This document shows, piece by piece, positions 42,943 to 53,760 of a stretch of 64,000 bases of DNA. The position numbers and the translations under genes were made by a program. Under the pieces are notes generated by a model that saw only the letters and a list, made by a program, of their open reading frames with translations, was not told the DNA's origin and ran no database searches. The stretch spans positions 1,644,046 through 1,708,045 of the forward strand of contig BLLK01000051.1 in NCBI GenBank assembly GCA_021927905.1, given 5' to 3'. How positions within the stretch are numbered: position 1 is the stretch's first letter; the number at the start of each line of letters is the position of its first letter. The stretch is from Chaetoceros tenuissimus (lineage: Eukaryota; Bacillariophyta; Thalassiosirophyceae; Chaetocerotales; Chaetocerotaceae).

Positions 42943-43863
42943 GATGGGTAATGGCTGTTGATATATATATGTTATGTTGGCCGAGTCGTGCTTTTTATGT
43001 TTGCAGCCAGTTGCTCTTCTATTTCCCTCCTCTTACGATGATGAATCTGCTGATGAATAAAATATAAATTGAATAATTTTATTACTTATTCAATTCAAGT
43101 AGATGGTCATCTTTATGATCATGGTAGATGCAATTCGAGGTATCTCATTATCGTTGTTGCGTTCTCTTCTTCTGTCGAGCAGCGGTTTGCGCACTAGCTT
43201 TTTAGATGCTTCTCTTTCATGTCTTGTAATGGAGTCATTTCTATTCATTCTTGAGAATGTGTTTGTCTTGAGATAAAAGCTCTCATTGAACCAAATGAAC
43301 GAAAAATATAGAAATTATAGAAATGGGAAAGGAAGAAGGAGACATTTCAATAAAAAGAGAAAGAGATGGGAAACAAAGTAGGAGGGACTAAAAGAAAAAG
43401 ACAGAGAGGAGAAGCAAAGGTGAAGAAATTGTACAAAAGACAGAAAGGGGAAGGAGAGAGGAGAGTATATATGATGGTAGATTGTATCTAATGGCAAGGT
43501 CAACGCCCGCATTAGTTATCTGCGATCAATGCTAGTATAACCTCATAACCACTGGATTTACTATCATTTGAACTATGTGCGTTTTTGAGTGAATGATAGT
43601 TTAGAAAAGTAGTGTAATTTTTCTTTAAAATTCTTATAATGATTTTTTCTCCATTTCCATCAAAACCACATGAGTGGTGTAGCAGTAAATGAGTAGAGTT
43701 CTTTCCCCGGACACATTCTGTTCAGTTCCCTCTAAATTCTGAAAACTTTGATGACCGTCCTCTTCTATGAGGGCTTAGAAAAAGTAGAAATATTTCCGTA
43801 GGATGAAAATTAGAAAGATACTTCATATTATATCATTTAAATATCTATATTGAAATATATATT
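42943..43863. other. Promoter of the DENN gene and Helitron 3' flank
   Basis: About 0.9 kb without a gene. The part next to 42942 should be the promoter of the DENN gene. The Helitron's 3' terminus must lie somewhere left of 43864, but I could not fix the CTRR end and its hairpin by eye. A purine-rich stretch occupies 43320-43470. Confidence 0.45.
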
Positions 43864-46800
43864 TTACATATTTCTTAATTCTTGAATTGTGCGTCTGACA
43901 ATTCCATTGAGACGTGACTCTTCCTTAATACGTGCTTTCATTTTTGCCTGTTTGGCAACTTTATCAATCAAGCTATCTTTTGGAAATCCCCCAATTATTC
44001 CAATATCAGAAGCTCTTGTTACTCTCGAAAATACTGTGTATGTCAATCCATGTTCCTTCTCTGTTTTACCAAGATTCACAACAACTTTACATTTCAGCGT
44101 CTGTCCTTGAGCCTTCCAAATCGTCCATGCATAGCATAAACGCATAGGCAACATGGTACGGTTATGCCTTGCTGTTTCATTCACATTTGAAGAGCTTTAT
44201 GACTGCCATTCATGTGTCTCAGGAAAGATTGGTACCCATCCAGCTTTGTCGGGATCATCGCCAAAGAAAGGTCTACCTTTGTATGAATCACCAAAATCTA
44301 CAATCACATACTCTGGCAAATTTGGAGGGGGCTTGTCATTTTCGTATACAAATGCAACAACCTTTCCGGTAGACCCATTGCAGAGACCAACTTGCTGTGC
44401 AATATTTTTCGTAAGTAGTACTTTTGCTCCTTCGCAAAGATACAGTGTAGAAACGAGCCCTCCAGCTTTGTTTGGAGTAGCTTGTTTTCCTTTTCCAGTA
44501 TTCACTGAATTCATTCGGACAATCGGCTTTTGCTTTTTCTTCAAACATTCTAAATTTCGATTGGAAACCTCTTTATTCGTAGTATACAAATGAATCACAT
44601 CATCACCATGAAATCCTCTTCGTCGCCATCGTGTAAAACCAAGAGTATGTCTACTTGCTAGATTTGTAATACAATCCCAATCATCATCAGTATTCTTCCC
44701 ATTGCGTAATCGTTCTAAAAAGGCATCATACCAGACAGCATCAGCATCGCCTTTGTCTAAACGATTTGACTCTGTCAATTTGATTGCAGTTTGAAATTCT
44801 TTGTAACAACGATATCCACTTTCGTCATTTGAACTTGCTCGTGGCTTTGGATCCCATAAACACTTTCCTTTCACAGGTGGAAGCTGAGCTGGATCACCAA
44901 CCAAAATTACAATGAGTCCGCCAAACCATTCATCTGAACACATGATTTGCTTCAACCTTTCGTTCACGTAGTGTAATTCTCTCTGCTTCAACAAAGGAGA
45001 ACTCGTCAATGATTATCATTTTGCGATCTTTCCAGACTTCTTGAAAACGTTTTAATGTATTCGGGGACAATGGCTGAAAAGTCTCATCACGAAAGCCAAG
45101 ACCACTCTTCCAATTCTGCAAAGTAGAACCACCAATATTCGTAGAGGCTATGCCAGTTGTACCATGCTTGCTATAATTTTCGTGAGTCCAATTCAATTCA
45201 TTTGAAACAGACTCGATAACTGCATCCAAATTGAATGACTTTCCTGTTCCACCTTTACCAAGCAAAAGCTGCAATCGGCCAATGCCATCTCCCCCATCTG
45301 TAGAAGATACAATCCCTTGCTCTTTATTTCTACAAGCCGTAAGAATCATGTCATGCGCCAACTTTTGTTTTGCATTCAACTGTGAATATTGTACTGCATT
45401 TTGTTCGTAAGCAACAGCGTCATCTTGAATACTGGTAAGATGTTGTTTGTATACATCAGCATTTTGAAGTTCAAAATCGACATTTGGCGTAGTCCAATCA
45501 TGATCTTTGTCCCATTCAACTCCCATGTCGATATCGTCATCATCATCTTGAGCTAATGGCACATGTGTATTTGCAGCAACAAGATCATCGCCATTATCAT
45601 CTTCTTGCGAATCTAAAGAATGAAAAGACTCTGTATCAAACTCTAATCTTTGGGAAGCCTCCTCTCTTTCATGATTCTTTTCGTGGACAGCAATTGCATT
45701 TTGGAGAAAGTTTGGTGGCGAATCGCCAAATGATTCGAGAAAAGTAGTCCATAGCCCTCTGATGTCGGCATCCTCTTCCTTGTGATTCCATGCATCTTCA
45801 ACTTCGCCTTCCCATGGTTTAAACCTCATCAACATATTTTTACAATATTCTGTTTGTTCTGTCGTCTTCGATGGAGTTGGATAGAAATTGACGACAATAT
45901 TCTTTGAATTTGTGCAAATCTTATTTCGTAGTTGACCTTTTTGACCAACCTTGAAGTTTCGGCAAAAATCAAGTAGGGACATGTCTTCAAGATTATCTTC
46001 TTCCATTCGGAAGTCTTCTTCACTTTTCCATTTTGTAAAATCATTTCTAACTGCGTATGCATCAATAAGAGTCATCAAAACTTGCGGGTCAGTAGAATTA
46101 GCATTGTCGTCATTGGAACTTGAATCGGGGTTCTCATCTTCTGCAACTAAACGTCGCTTGTCATTCTTCAAATTGACATTGATCATTTGATGCGTAGAAT
46201 GAACAATTGGGATGCCAAGCATTAGATGGCACTTTTCTTGCTTTGACATGATTCTTTCGCCTAATAGCTTTCCCATAGAACGGCGTAGAAATGTAGCAGT
46301 AGATGGACCTTGGCGAGTAACAGTATCTCTATATACTGACTTTACAAGCTGATGCACGGCTCTATTGTTTGACATATCACTCTTTGTGACATATTTCGTC
46401 ATGTAATTTAAAACAAGTCCAAGATCAAGTACAAGCTGCCAATCCATATTTGCTCCCCATATCTAAGATGACAGGAAATGAGATTTAGAATATATATAGG
46501 AACAAAAATGAAACACAGTAATGAAACTTACTTCCATGACAGCTTGCATGTGACTATTGATCCATTTGTCATTTCTTTTGCTGACAATACGTAGGCGAGT
46601 AATCAAATCGCCACCCTTGCCTTTCTTCTGCTCAACAACAACTCGTGATTTACTTTGAAGCTCAAAAGGAAAATCAAATCGACAATCGACAGGTATTGTA
46701 GCTGGGTCTTTTGCACCAGCTTCCCTCCTTTCAAACTTTGCTTTCTCAATTTCTCGCTTTTTGTGGTTTCCGTCGCAGTATGCTTGATGTTTATGCCGCG

Positions 46801-47772
46801 ATTGAGCATTGCATGAATTGCAATAGAGTTCCTTCAATGCGTCTTGATTATCAATGACACTTGCCGGATTAATTGCAGATGGATGATGAACAGTTGATGT
46901 CTTTGGACCAAAAATTGTTGCCTTGTCACGATCGTCGGAGTTTGAATCTGAAGGAGGTTTCATATTCATCGTAGTAATAAAATATTCTTGATAGGCAAGA
47001 ATGATTTGCTGACTTCGAATTCCTTCTTGGACTTCCATTTTCATTTTTGCTATTTCTTCATTGGTGTACAAATGGGGTTCTCTCAATAAGCCAACCTCTT
47101 TCATCTCCTTGACTTTTACAAATTGGTCTAATTCAGTGTCGTAATCATCAAAGTAATCATTTCTGTCTGCTTGCCAAATATTATGCAAGACAATAGACGC
47201 AAGTCTTCCTTTAAAAACATTAGAACCCAATTTGGTTAGATCAGGATCATTCTTGAAACGTAGACATCCATGTACGTGAGGAGCTCCACGACCTTGATAT
47301 TCTATACAAAACCACAACCAGCTCAATTTGATACCAGTATTACCAAAGATGGTGTCAAATAGGGTGTGTACTCTATCATAGAAATATGCATCAACAATGT
47401 GCGGATTCTCGAGAACACACTTCCTTTTCCAACTTGCCTCTTCTTCTAATGAATTGAAAGTTGGGAAGGGAGTCGCATTACCTTTTGCATCTCGATTCAT
47501 ACATTTGTGCAAATCTTCCCAATGATTGTCAGCCATTGACATGGTGAACCACACGCTAGGAGCTCCTTCTTGTTCAATCATACATTTAAGCAGGTTCTTT
47601 TTGTTGTAGAGATATTGTGGCGAACCATTGATGTTTGCATTGAAGACTTGCATACTCGATAATAAGGTCTGTAGGTCCTGTCCTCCATGGTTAATGATTG
47701 TATTGATTTCATCTTCGTCCATGGTTGCAAACTCGGGATGTTGATTCAGATAATATGATCGTTGCGAGTATC

Positions 47773-48059
47773 GTTGAAATACCTCTCCTTTGGTAGCTAC
47801 TTGCCCTTAAGCTATGTAGTATATAATACTCTGTAGCTAGATGAAGTACTTGGTCTTCTATAGTTTTAGTTTACTCGATACAGAAACGGATGGATTCTAT
47901 TTAATGAGATGATGCTGCCGTTACGTGCTGCTTCATCTCCTCCACACATTCTTCATTCTGAGCCTTTACTGCCTCCGCGTACGTTTTCTTTTGGCGTTCT
48001 ACAATTTTAGCATGATTGCTACTACCGTCATTGGTTGCCTTCCTTTTATTATTTCCAAC
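47773..48059 (-). repeat. 3' LTR of the Copia element
   Basis: 287 bp. The Gag-Pol frame runs into this LTR and stops at 47901, so about 52 C-terminal residues are encoded by the LTR. Differences from the other LTR: GGTCTT/GCTCTT, GGATTC/GGTTTC, ACGTTT/ACATTT. Confidence 0.9.
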
Positions 48060-51000
48060 GCGCTCCTTCGGGTGAGTGTACCCTGTATATGATACGCTTA
48101 TATGGTCCCATCCCATTATTGCTCTTCTAAAGTTCGTAAAGCCCTTACCCATCAGTGGCTTCGTGTTGTAATCGGCAATCATTTCGTCAGTCGGACAATA
48201 TACAACTTCAATATTTCCATTCTTGTTTCTATCCGTTGACCAGAATTGTTTAATTGCTACATGCTTCATATTCGACGTACACGAATCCCGACCATTCTTC
48301 AAGATCTTAATTTCTGACTCATTATCCTTTGCCAACACATTACTCTCAAGTTTGTATCCTTGTTCTTCCATGAACATTTCGAAATAAATGTTCTTCGGCA
48401 ATCCCTCACTTGTTCCCACTAATTCGCAATCAGTCGAACTACGTGTATTCATCTTTTGTTTGGATGCTTTCTGATCTAGTACACCTGTACCCATCGTGAT
48501 TATTTGCCCTGTATGTCCTCTCATATCATTGTGGACAGCATGAGCCGAATCCGTCATGGTTAGCATGTGCAACAAGTCATCAGCCCCTACGGTCCTGAGA
48601 TCGTCTTGAGTAGTCTTTATCCAGCTCATCATTCGCATAAACTTGTGCCAATCTTCCCTATTCGGTTCATGCACCCTAGTCATCAAGAAAGTGTTAGTGA
48701 ACTCCAAGTCTACTCTACTCCTTTTCATAGCCCACGCTACTTTCATTATGTATTTCAAAAATATGTCGGCTTTCTCTCTATTCAGCTTTGGTGATTTCTT
48801 GTTCACTTTGAATAACCACTTCGCATGTGGTGTCGTGTACTTTCTATTTAGTACCATACCTAATTCCTCCTCAAGATCCTTGATCATTTGCTTGATATAC
48901 GGCACCGTACCGACGTCTACTTTTCCATCTCCTCTAAAGTAAAAATCTATGCCCAGGAATTCAAGCTTCTTCCCTCGTTGTATTGTCAGTCCTGGGAATC
49001 GTTTGTTGATCTTGTCGATGAGGTCGGTGACTGCCTTAGTTTGTCCACCGACAATGTTATCATCCACATACCACCCAATTGTGAGTTGTTTCCCGTCTAC
49101 AGTTTTATTCGCTACACACTTGTCTATCTTGTTTATTTTGAACCCTTCTTGCATCAGCACATCAGCAAACATGTTATACCACAATAATGCCGACTCAATC
49201 ATACCATAGAGAGCCTTCAAGATCCTACAGTATAACACCTTCTTCCCTTTCTCGTATCTTACGCTTTCAGCAAAATCTGGATTAACTTCCACCATGATAT
49301 CTACAAATTGTCCTTCGAATTTCAACAGTGCAAACTTGTCATCCGGTAAGTCGGGAACATCGAATACCGCCACATCTCTTTTCTCGAACGCAAAAATGGT
49401 TACTAATGCTATCAGTGATTCGACTGACATGGTTGATGATGATGCTTCTTCTCTGGGAACAAACTTCCTTTGTCCACTTCCATCACTGCAACACCTACCC
49501 TTGATTTTTCCATCTCTTTTCTCTTTAATTAAATTTATCGCTCTCAATGCCTTTGCCTTCTGTTCCGCAGTCAAAGAGTCGTAGTCAATTACTCCCAGTA
49601 CACACATGTCGTTCAGCTGCTTGTATTCCTTTATCAAAGCCGCGACTGCTCGCTCCTGAAATATCTTAATTCCTTCAGTTGCTGTCATCTGGTTGAACAT
49701 GTAGTCTACTGCCCTTGAATACAATTGTCTTGTAGTAGTATGGTTGAGGTTCTCAGCTAAGTTTGAGAAGTTGAACTCCTCTGTCTGCATGTAGCTTTTT
49801 CCATCAGTACTGCCTATGTTGTTCAAAGGATCTTGCGGTGGTCTCCTAGCCCTTTGGGATCTCTGCGGTCTTTCTTTTGCACCATTACTATCTGTAGTTT
49901 CATTGCTATCTTCTCCTTTGTATTCTGATCCGGTATCCTCGTCACTTGACTCTACGCTATTATCTTCTACATCCGCATCGTCTTCGCTCCTTGGTTCAAC
50001 TTCCTCGCTCCTTGGTTCAACATCCTCGCTCCTTGGTTCAACATCCTCGCTCCTTGATCCTTCATGCTCATCACTAGTATCTTCGCTCCTTTCTTCTTCC
50101 TCCGAAACATCTACTTCCGAATCTTCAGATAGTGATTCATCATCATCTACGTCCGAAGCATGGTAGGAGCTGTCATCAGGTCCGTCTGGTTCTTCTTCAC
50201 TGCTAGTGGATGATACTGTGACATCATCATACACGTAAACACTACCATCATCTGAATCTTCCTCATCTATGTCAGTATCATCAATAGTCATGTTGTGTCC
50301 AGGTGACAAGCCAAGTTTAGGGATTCCATCCTCATCTAAGAAATCCGCTTTCTCTTTCGCAGCTAGCTCGTGTACTCTGTCAATTACCTCATCAGTGATT
50401 GCTAATTCATCCCATTGATGGCCATGTATTCTCTTTCCGGTGTTCAAAGACATAAAGTAGTACCCTCCTTGGGAATTTGAAGGTCGTAGTGCTATTCCGC
50501 GTATGGATCTTGGTTGTCTATTATTCTTCGACTCTCTGTACACCAAACAATATGCTCCGAAAGTAACTTCGAGGTTACCAGCATCATGTGGGCCTCGACC
50601 TTCTATTACAGCTCCAGGGCTTATGTCTTTTGCAATGCTTCCTTCTCTTAGATGTTGATTGATCCAGTAGAATACATCGATGATATTTTCGTCTACCATG
50701 ATCTTTGGAACTTGTTTATATGGTAGCTTGTCCCAGTAACATCTCTGTCTGTCTTTTACAAATCTGATTTCTCTCTCAGCAAAAGGATTATGTTCGTTTG
50801 CAGCACAAGTTTCAACTGTTGCATTCACCTTCCCTTTAATTCTCTCAAACTCATTATCTCCATTCACTAGTTCGACGGTAAAGCCTCTATTGTTGTGTAA
50901 TGCTATTGCGTCGTTTAATGCCTTCACTATTTCATCTGTTGGTCTGTAGTATGTTATTCTTCCTGTTGCACTTATTTTTCGTTTGTTAAATGTGACTCCA

Positions 51001-53081
51001 ATGATGAAGAGGATATTTCTGCCCCTTATGATGAGGTATGGGGCATAGTCACTATAGAAAAAGTCTATGTCCAATATCTCTGTAGGATGGTGGCGTACTA
51101 ATTCTGATGGTAAAGCAGTTCTGAGTACCTTGTTCTTTTTGTTCGCTCGCTTTCTTACTGTTTTGCCTACGATGAGTTGCTCGGCCGATCCCCCATAAAT
51201 TGCTCTTGCTCTAGTAACGTCCTCTGCTGTTACGGGGGCATTAATAATACTGTTGCCTTGTCCACTTAAAATGCGCTTAAATTCTGCATCAGAAGGCCAA
51301 CCCATCCTTCCTTGAAGTATTCTCGCCTTCTCCGCTCCTTCCACTTCAGCGTTGGAGAAGAATCTCTTGTTAGCTTTAACAGTTGAAAAGAAGAGGTGAT
51401 GGAAGGAAGTAGATGTGTGAATCCTGTTTAGGTTACTACTACTGTTGACATCGAAACCGTAGAGACCATTGCTTAATTGTTTGAATTCCAAGATGTAATC
51501 GTCGGAGATAAAAACAAAGAAGCTGCTGGAATGTTGGGAGTCTTTGAAAACTCTGTAATACCGCTCCAGATCAGCCATACTAAGGATATTAGCCAGAGAC
51601 TTGCTATTGAAGTAAGCAGTCAAAGCTGGTAACAACTTAATATGACCTCTCTTGTCATAGTCCATGAATCCTCCATTCGTATGTCCTCGGATTGGCAAAC
51701 ACACACCTACTCCTACCATCAACCCCCTGTTAAAGAAAAAAGAGAAAGTTGAGCCGGTATCGACAATGATAAGCGACTCAGGGAGTCGTGGTTGCGACTG
51801 GACAAAAATGTAGCCAAATTGTGAGAGAATGATATAATTACCTGTGGTGCCATTCTCATTCGGACAATCATTTGCATAATGTCCAGGTGTGTTGCACCTG
51901 TAGCAGGTAATGTCAGGGCGTAGCGGTCCTGTTCTACCTGCTACCGCCTGACATGTCGTTGCACCTCCGCTCTGTGCAAATTGCATACCGTTGCGTCCTG
52001 CTCCTCTGTTCCTCTGCTGATTATTACTTCTATCGCCATTGTTGTTGTTTCCACTCTTCCAATTTGTCATCATGTGGATTGCTGCAGCCATTGTCGTAGG
52101 ATAATTGTCCTGTCCTTGCAATAGACTATTGTGTAGATGATCCCAAAGTCCTCCAAATCTTTTCACATCTGCATTCATGAGGAATGCCATCGCCGCATAC
52201 TTCTGTCTTACATCTTCATCTGTGATGGTTGGGTCCTTAGCTTTCTCTTTCTTCAATAGGTCTTCATGGTCGACAATATCAACACCTGCTTGAGCCACCA
52301 ATTCCTGTGCATTCTCAAAATCCGCTTGGTAATCCTCCAGAGGCTTACCCATCTGCTTGGTCTTATAGAAATCTCTGGTTGCTGTGAAAGCTGTGTGAAT
52401 AGGGTTCGAGGATGTTGTCACGCCATGCACAACTCTTTTGATGCTCTTCAATAGCCAAATAGCGTTGTAGTTGTTTTGCTGTATCTCAAAATCATGCTCT
52501 GCTCTCAAGTTCTCGACGAGGGCTTTGGTACACTGGCCTAGGATTATGCCCCATAACTTAGCCATGTTCTCTTGCAACAGGCTCTTCTTCTTAGAAAATT
52601 GGTTCATCTCCTGTGCGTATAGAGCATTCGCAGGCGCCATTGCCATGCTGTTCTGCTGTACTCTAAGGGTCCTCTCGGCTTCGGTCTCGTTCTCTCCTGG
52701 TTCAGTTTGCACAATCTGCAAGTAAGCTACAATCTTACTAATGTCTGGCAGCTCATTCCTGAGGAGAACCAGCGGGTCCTCTAGCTCTGACACCGCTCTA
52801 GATAGCACGCTTGGGCTCTTGAAGTTTACCAGAATATACGCAGCAAATTTCTTGATGAAGTTTGCCGTGTTTTGGTTGCTGCTCTCTGCCTTTGTTCCCA
52901 TGACCGGTAACTCTTGGATCTGTCCTTTGAAGTTCCTGAATGCATTGCCTCCGCCAAATCTGTTGTTGTTTCTCTGTCTACCATCGATACCTGGGCCATT
53001 CACGTTCCCAGACTGGTCTTGTTGCTGCTGATTCTCTGCAGCCGGTTGCTGCTGCTGCTGCTGATTTCCACTTTCACTCAT
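47901..53081 (-). CDS. Copia Gag-Pol polyprotein, 1726 aa
   Basis: This single frame starts with a Gln/Asn-rich Gag that ends in a zinc knuckle (CYRCNTPGHYANDC, about 392-406). The protease motif VDTGS is at about 440. The integrase shows its D, D, E in LDIDFF, NGDNEFE and NPFAEREIR (about 665-800). A very acidic, repeat-bearing linker (about 950-1090, several PRSEDVE copies) precedes the reverse transcriptase with LYGMIESALLWYNMF and YVDDN (about 1336), followed by RNase H (TDSAHAVH, STDCELVG, KDNES). The RT block VAVFDVPDLPDD replaces the common DIxxAFL, as in diatom elements. A 44-nt intron-like segment lies between Gag and protease (51841-51798). The last 52 residues are in the LTR. Confidence 0.9.
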   Translation of the reverse strand: MSESGNQQQQQQPAAENQQQQDQSGNVNGPGIDGRQRNNNRFGGGNAFRNFKGQIQELPVMGTKAESSNQNTANFIKKFAAYILVNFKSPSVLSRAVSELEDPLVLLRNELPDISKIVAYLQIVQTEPGENETEAERTLRVQQNSMAMAPANALYAQEMNQFSKKKSLLQENMAKLWGIILGQCTKALVENLRAEHDFEIQQNNYNAIWLLKSIKRVVHGVTTSSNPIHTAFTATRDFYKTKQMGKPLEDYQADFENAQELVAQAGVDIVDHEDLLKKEKAKDPTITDEDVRQKYAAMAFLMNADVKRFGGLWDHLHNSLLQGQDNYPTTMAAAIHMMTNWKSGNNNNGDRSNNQQRNRGAGRNGMQFAQSGGATTCQAVAGRTGPLRPDITCYRCNTPGHYANDCPNENGTTGNYIILSQFGYIFVQSQPRLPESLIIVDTGSTFSFFFNRGLMVGVGVCLPIRGHTNGGFMDYDKRGHIKLLPALTAYFNSKSLANILSMADLERYYRVFKDSQHSSSFFVFISDDYILEFKQLSNGLYGFDVNSSSNLNRIHTSTSFHHLFFSTVKANKRFFSNAEVEGAEKARILQGRMGWPSDAEFKRILSGQGNSIINAPVTAEDVTRARAIYGGSAEQLIVGKTVRKRANKKNKVLRTALPSELVRHHPTEILDIDFFYSDYAPYLIIRGRNILFIIGVTFNKRKISATGRITYYRPTDEIVKALNDAIALHNNRGFTVELVNGDNEFERIKGKVNATVETCAANEHNPFAEREIRFVKDRQRCYWDKLPYKQVPKIMVDENIIDVFYWINQHLREGSIAKDISPGAVIEGRGPHDAGNLEVTFGAYCLVYRESKNNRQPRSIRGIALRPSNSQGGYYFMSLNTGKRIHGHQWDELAITDEVIDRVHELAAKEKADFLDEDGIPKLGLSPGHNMTIDDTDIDEEDSDDGSVYVYDDVTVSSTSSEEEPDGPDDSSYHASDVDDDESLSEDSEVDVSEEEERSEDTSDEHEGSRSEDVEPRSEDVEPRSEEVEPRSEDDADVEDNSVESSDEDTGSEYKGEDSNETTDSNGAKERPQRSQRARRPPQDPLNNIGSTDGKSYMQTEEFNFSNLAENLNHTTTRQLYSRAVDYMFNQMTATEGIKIFQERAVAALIKEYKQLNDMCVLGVIDYDSLTAEQKAKALRAINLIKEKRDGKIKGRCCSDGSGQRKFVPREEASSSTMSVESLIALVTIFAFEKRDVAVFDVPDLPDDKFALLKFEGQFVDIMVEVNPDFAESVRYEKGKKVLYCRILKALYGMIESALLWYNMFADVLMQEGFKINKIDKCVANKTVDGKQLTIGWYVDDNIVGGQTKAVTDLIDKINKRFPGLTIQRGKKLEFLGIDFYFRGDGKVDVGTVPYIKQMIKDLEEELGMVLNRKYTTPHAKWLFKVNKKSPKLNREKADIFLKYIMKVAWAMKRSRVDLEFTNTFLMTRVHEPNREDWHKFMRMMSWIKTTQDDLRTVGADDLLHMLTMTDSAHAVHNDMRGHTGQIITMGTGVLDQKASKQKMNTRSSTDCELVGTSEGLPKNIYFEMFMEEQGYKLESNVLAKDNESEIKILKNGRDSCTSNMKHVAIKQFWSTDRNKNGNIEVVYCPTDEMIADYNTKPLMGKGFTNFRRAIMGWDHISVSYTGYTHPKERVGNNKRKATNDGSSNHAKIVERQKKTYAEAVKAQNEECVEEMKQHVTAASSH

Positions 53082-53088
53082 CTTGCTT

Positions 53089-53403
53089 TTACACTAGCTT
53101 TAAATTCTCTGGTAGCCTGGTTGTCGTCCTTCCACTTGACTCCAGTTTTATAGACACGAACACTTTCCCGATATGTGTCACTATAGCGAAGTCTCCGTGC
53201 TTCCCGTACTTGGCTTTGGTTTGCACTCTCACACGTGCTCCAACCACTAGTTTCTTCTCCGAGTTGCTAGGGAGCTTCTCCTTATTTTCACTCTCTTTCT
53301 CTAACTTTAAGTCACTTAACTGCTTCGAAAGCGATTCCACGGTGGCTTTCAGTAGTCTAATCTCTTCTAAAAGGTCGTCGTTGCTCACCTGACTGATGGT
53401 CAT
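53089..53403 (-). CDS. Small ORF ahead of gag with coiled coil and SH3/KOW-like end
   Basis: This 104-aa protein stops 8 bases before the Gag-Pol start and lies just inside the 5' LTR. Residues 8-45 form a heptad-rich coiled coil (LLEEIRLLKATVESLSKQL). Residues about 52-104 (VGARVRVQTKAKYGKHGDFA) resemble a small beta-barrel of KOW or SH3 type. Most Copia elements have one frame, so an upstream accessory protein is unusual. The tight spacing suggests reinitiation or leaky scanning to translate Gag-Pol. Function is unknown. Confidence 0.6.
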   Translation of the reverse strand: MTISQVSNDDLLEEIRLLKATVESLSKQLSDLKLEKESENKEKLPSNSEKKLVVGARVRVQTKAKYGKHGDFAIVTHIGKVFVSIKLESSGRTTTRLPENLKLV

Positions 53404-53473
53404 AAACCGCTGCAGTTCTTAGGTTGTGCAAAATTTCGGCGATTTTTGGGTTATCCTTTTAAATAGAAACCAC

Positions 53474-53760
53474 GTTGAAATACCTCTCCTTTGGTAGCTA
53501 CTTGCCCTTAAGCTATGTAGTATATAATACTCTGTAGCTAGATGAAGTACTTGCTCTTCTATAGTTTTAGTTTACTCGATACAGAAACGGATGGTTTCTA
53601 TTTAATGAGATGATGCTGCCGTTACGTGCTGCTTCATCTCCTCCACACATTCTTCATTCTGAGCCTTTACTGCCTCCGCGTACATTTTCTTTTGGCGTTC
53701 TACAATTTTAGCATGATTGCTACTACCGTCATTGGTTGCCTTCCTTTTATTATTTCCAAC
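53474..53760 (-). repeat. 5' LTR of the Copia element
   Basis: 287 bp. It carries the promoter of the element by position. It also contains an open frame identical in kind to the C-terminus of Gag-Pol, which is a shadow of the LTR-encoded end and not a gene. Confidence 0.9.

Larger units (their letters stand above)
47773..53760 (-). mobile_element. Full-length Copia-type LTR retrotransposon
   Basis: Two 287-bp LTRs (47773-48059 and 53474-53760) differ at only three positions by my reading, so the insertion is young. The LTRs start GTTGAAAT and end ATTTCCAAC, an imperfect inverted pair, without the usual TG...CA at the extreme ends. The target duplication is GAGTA (47766-47770 and 53761-53765). 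Domain order protease, integrase, reverse transcriptase, RNase H is that of Copia. It is about 6.0 kb with an intact long frame, so it may still be able to move. It reads in the same direction as the host Helitron. Confidence 0.92.
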
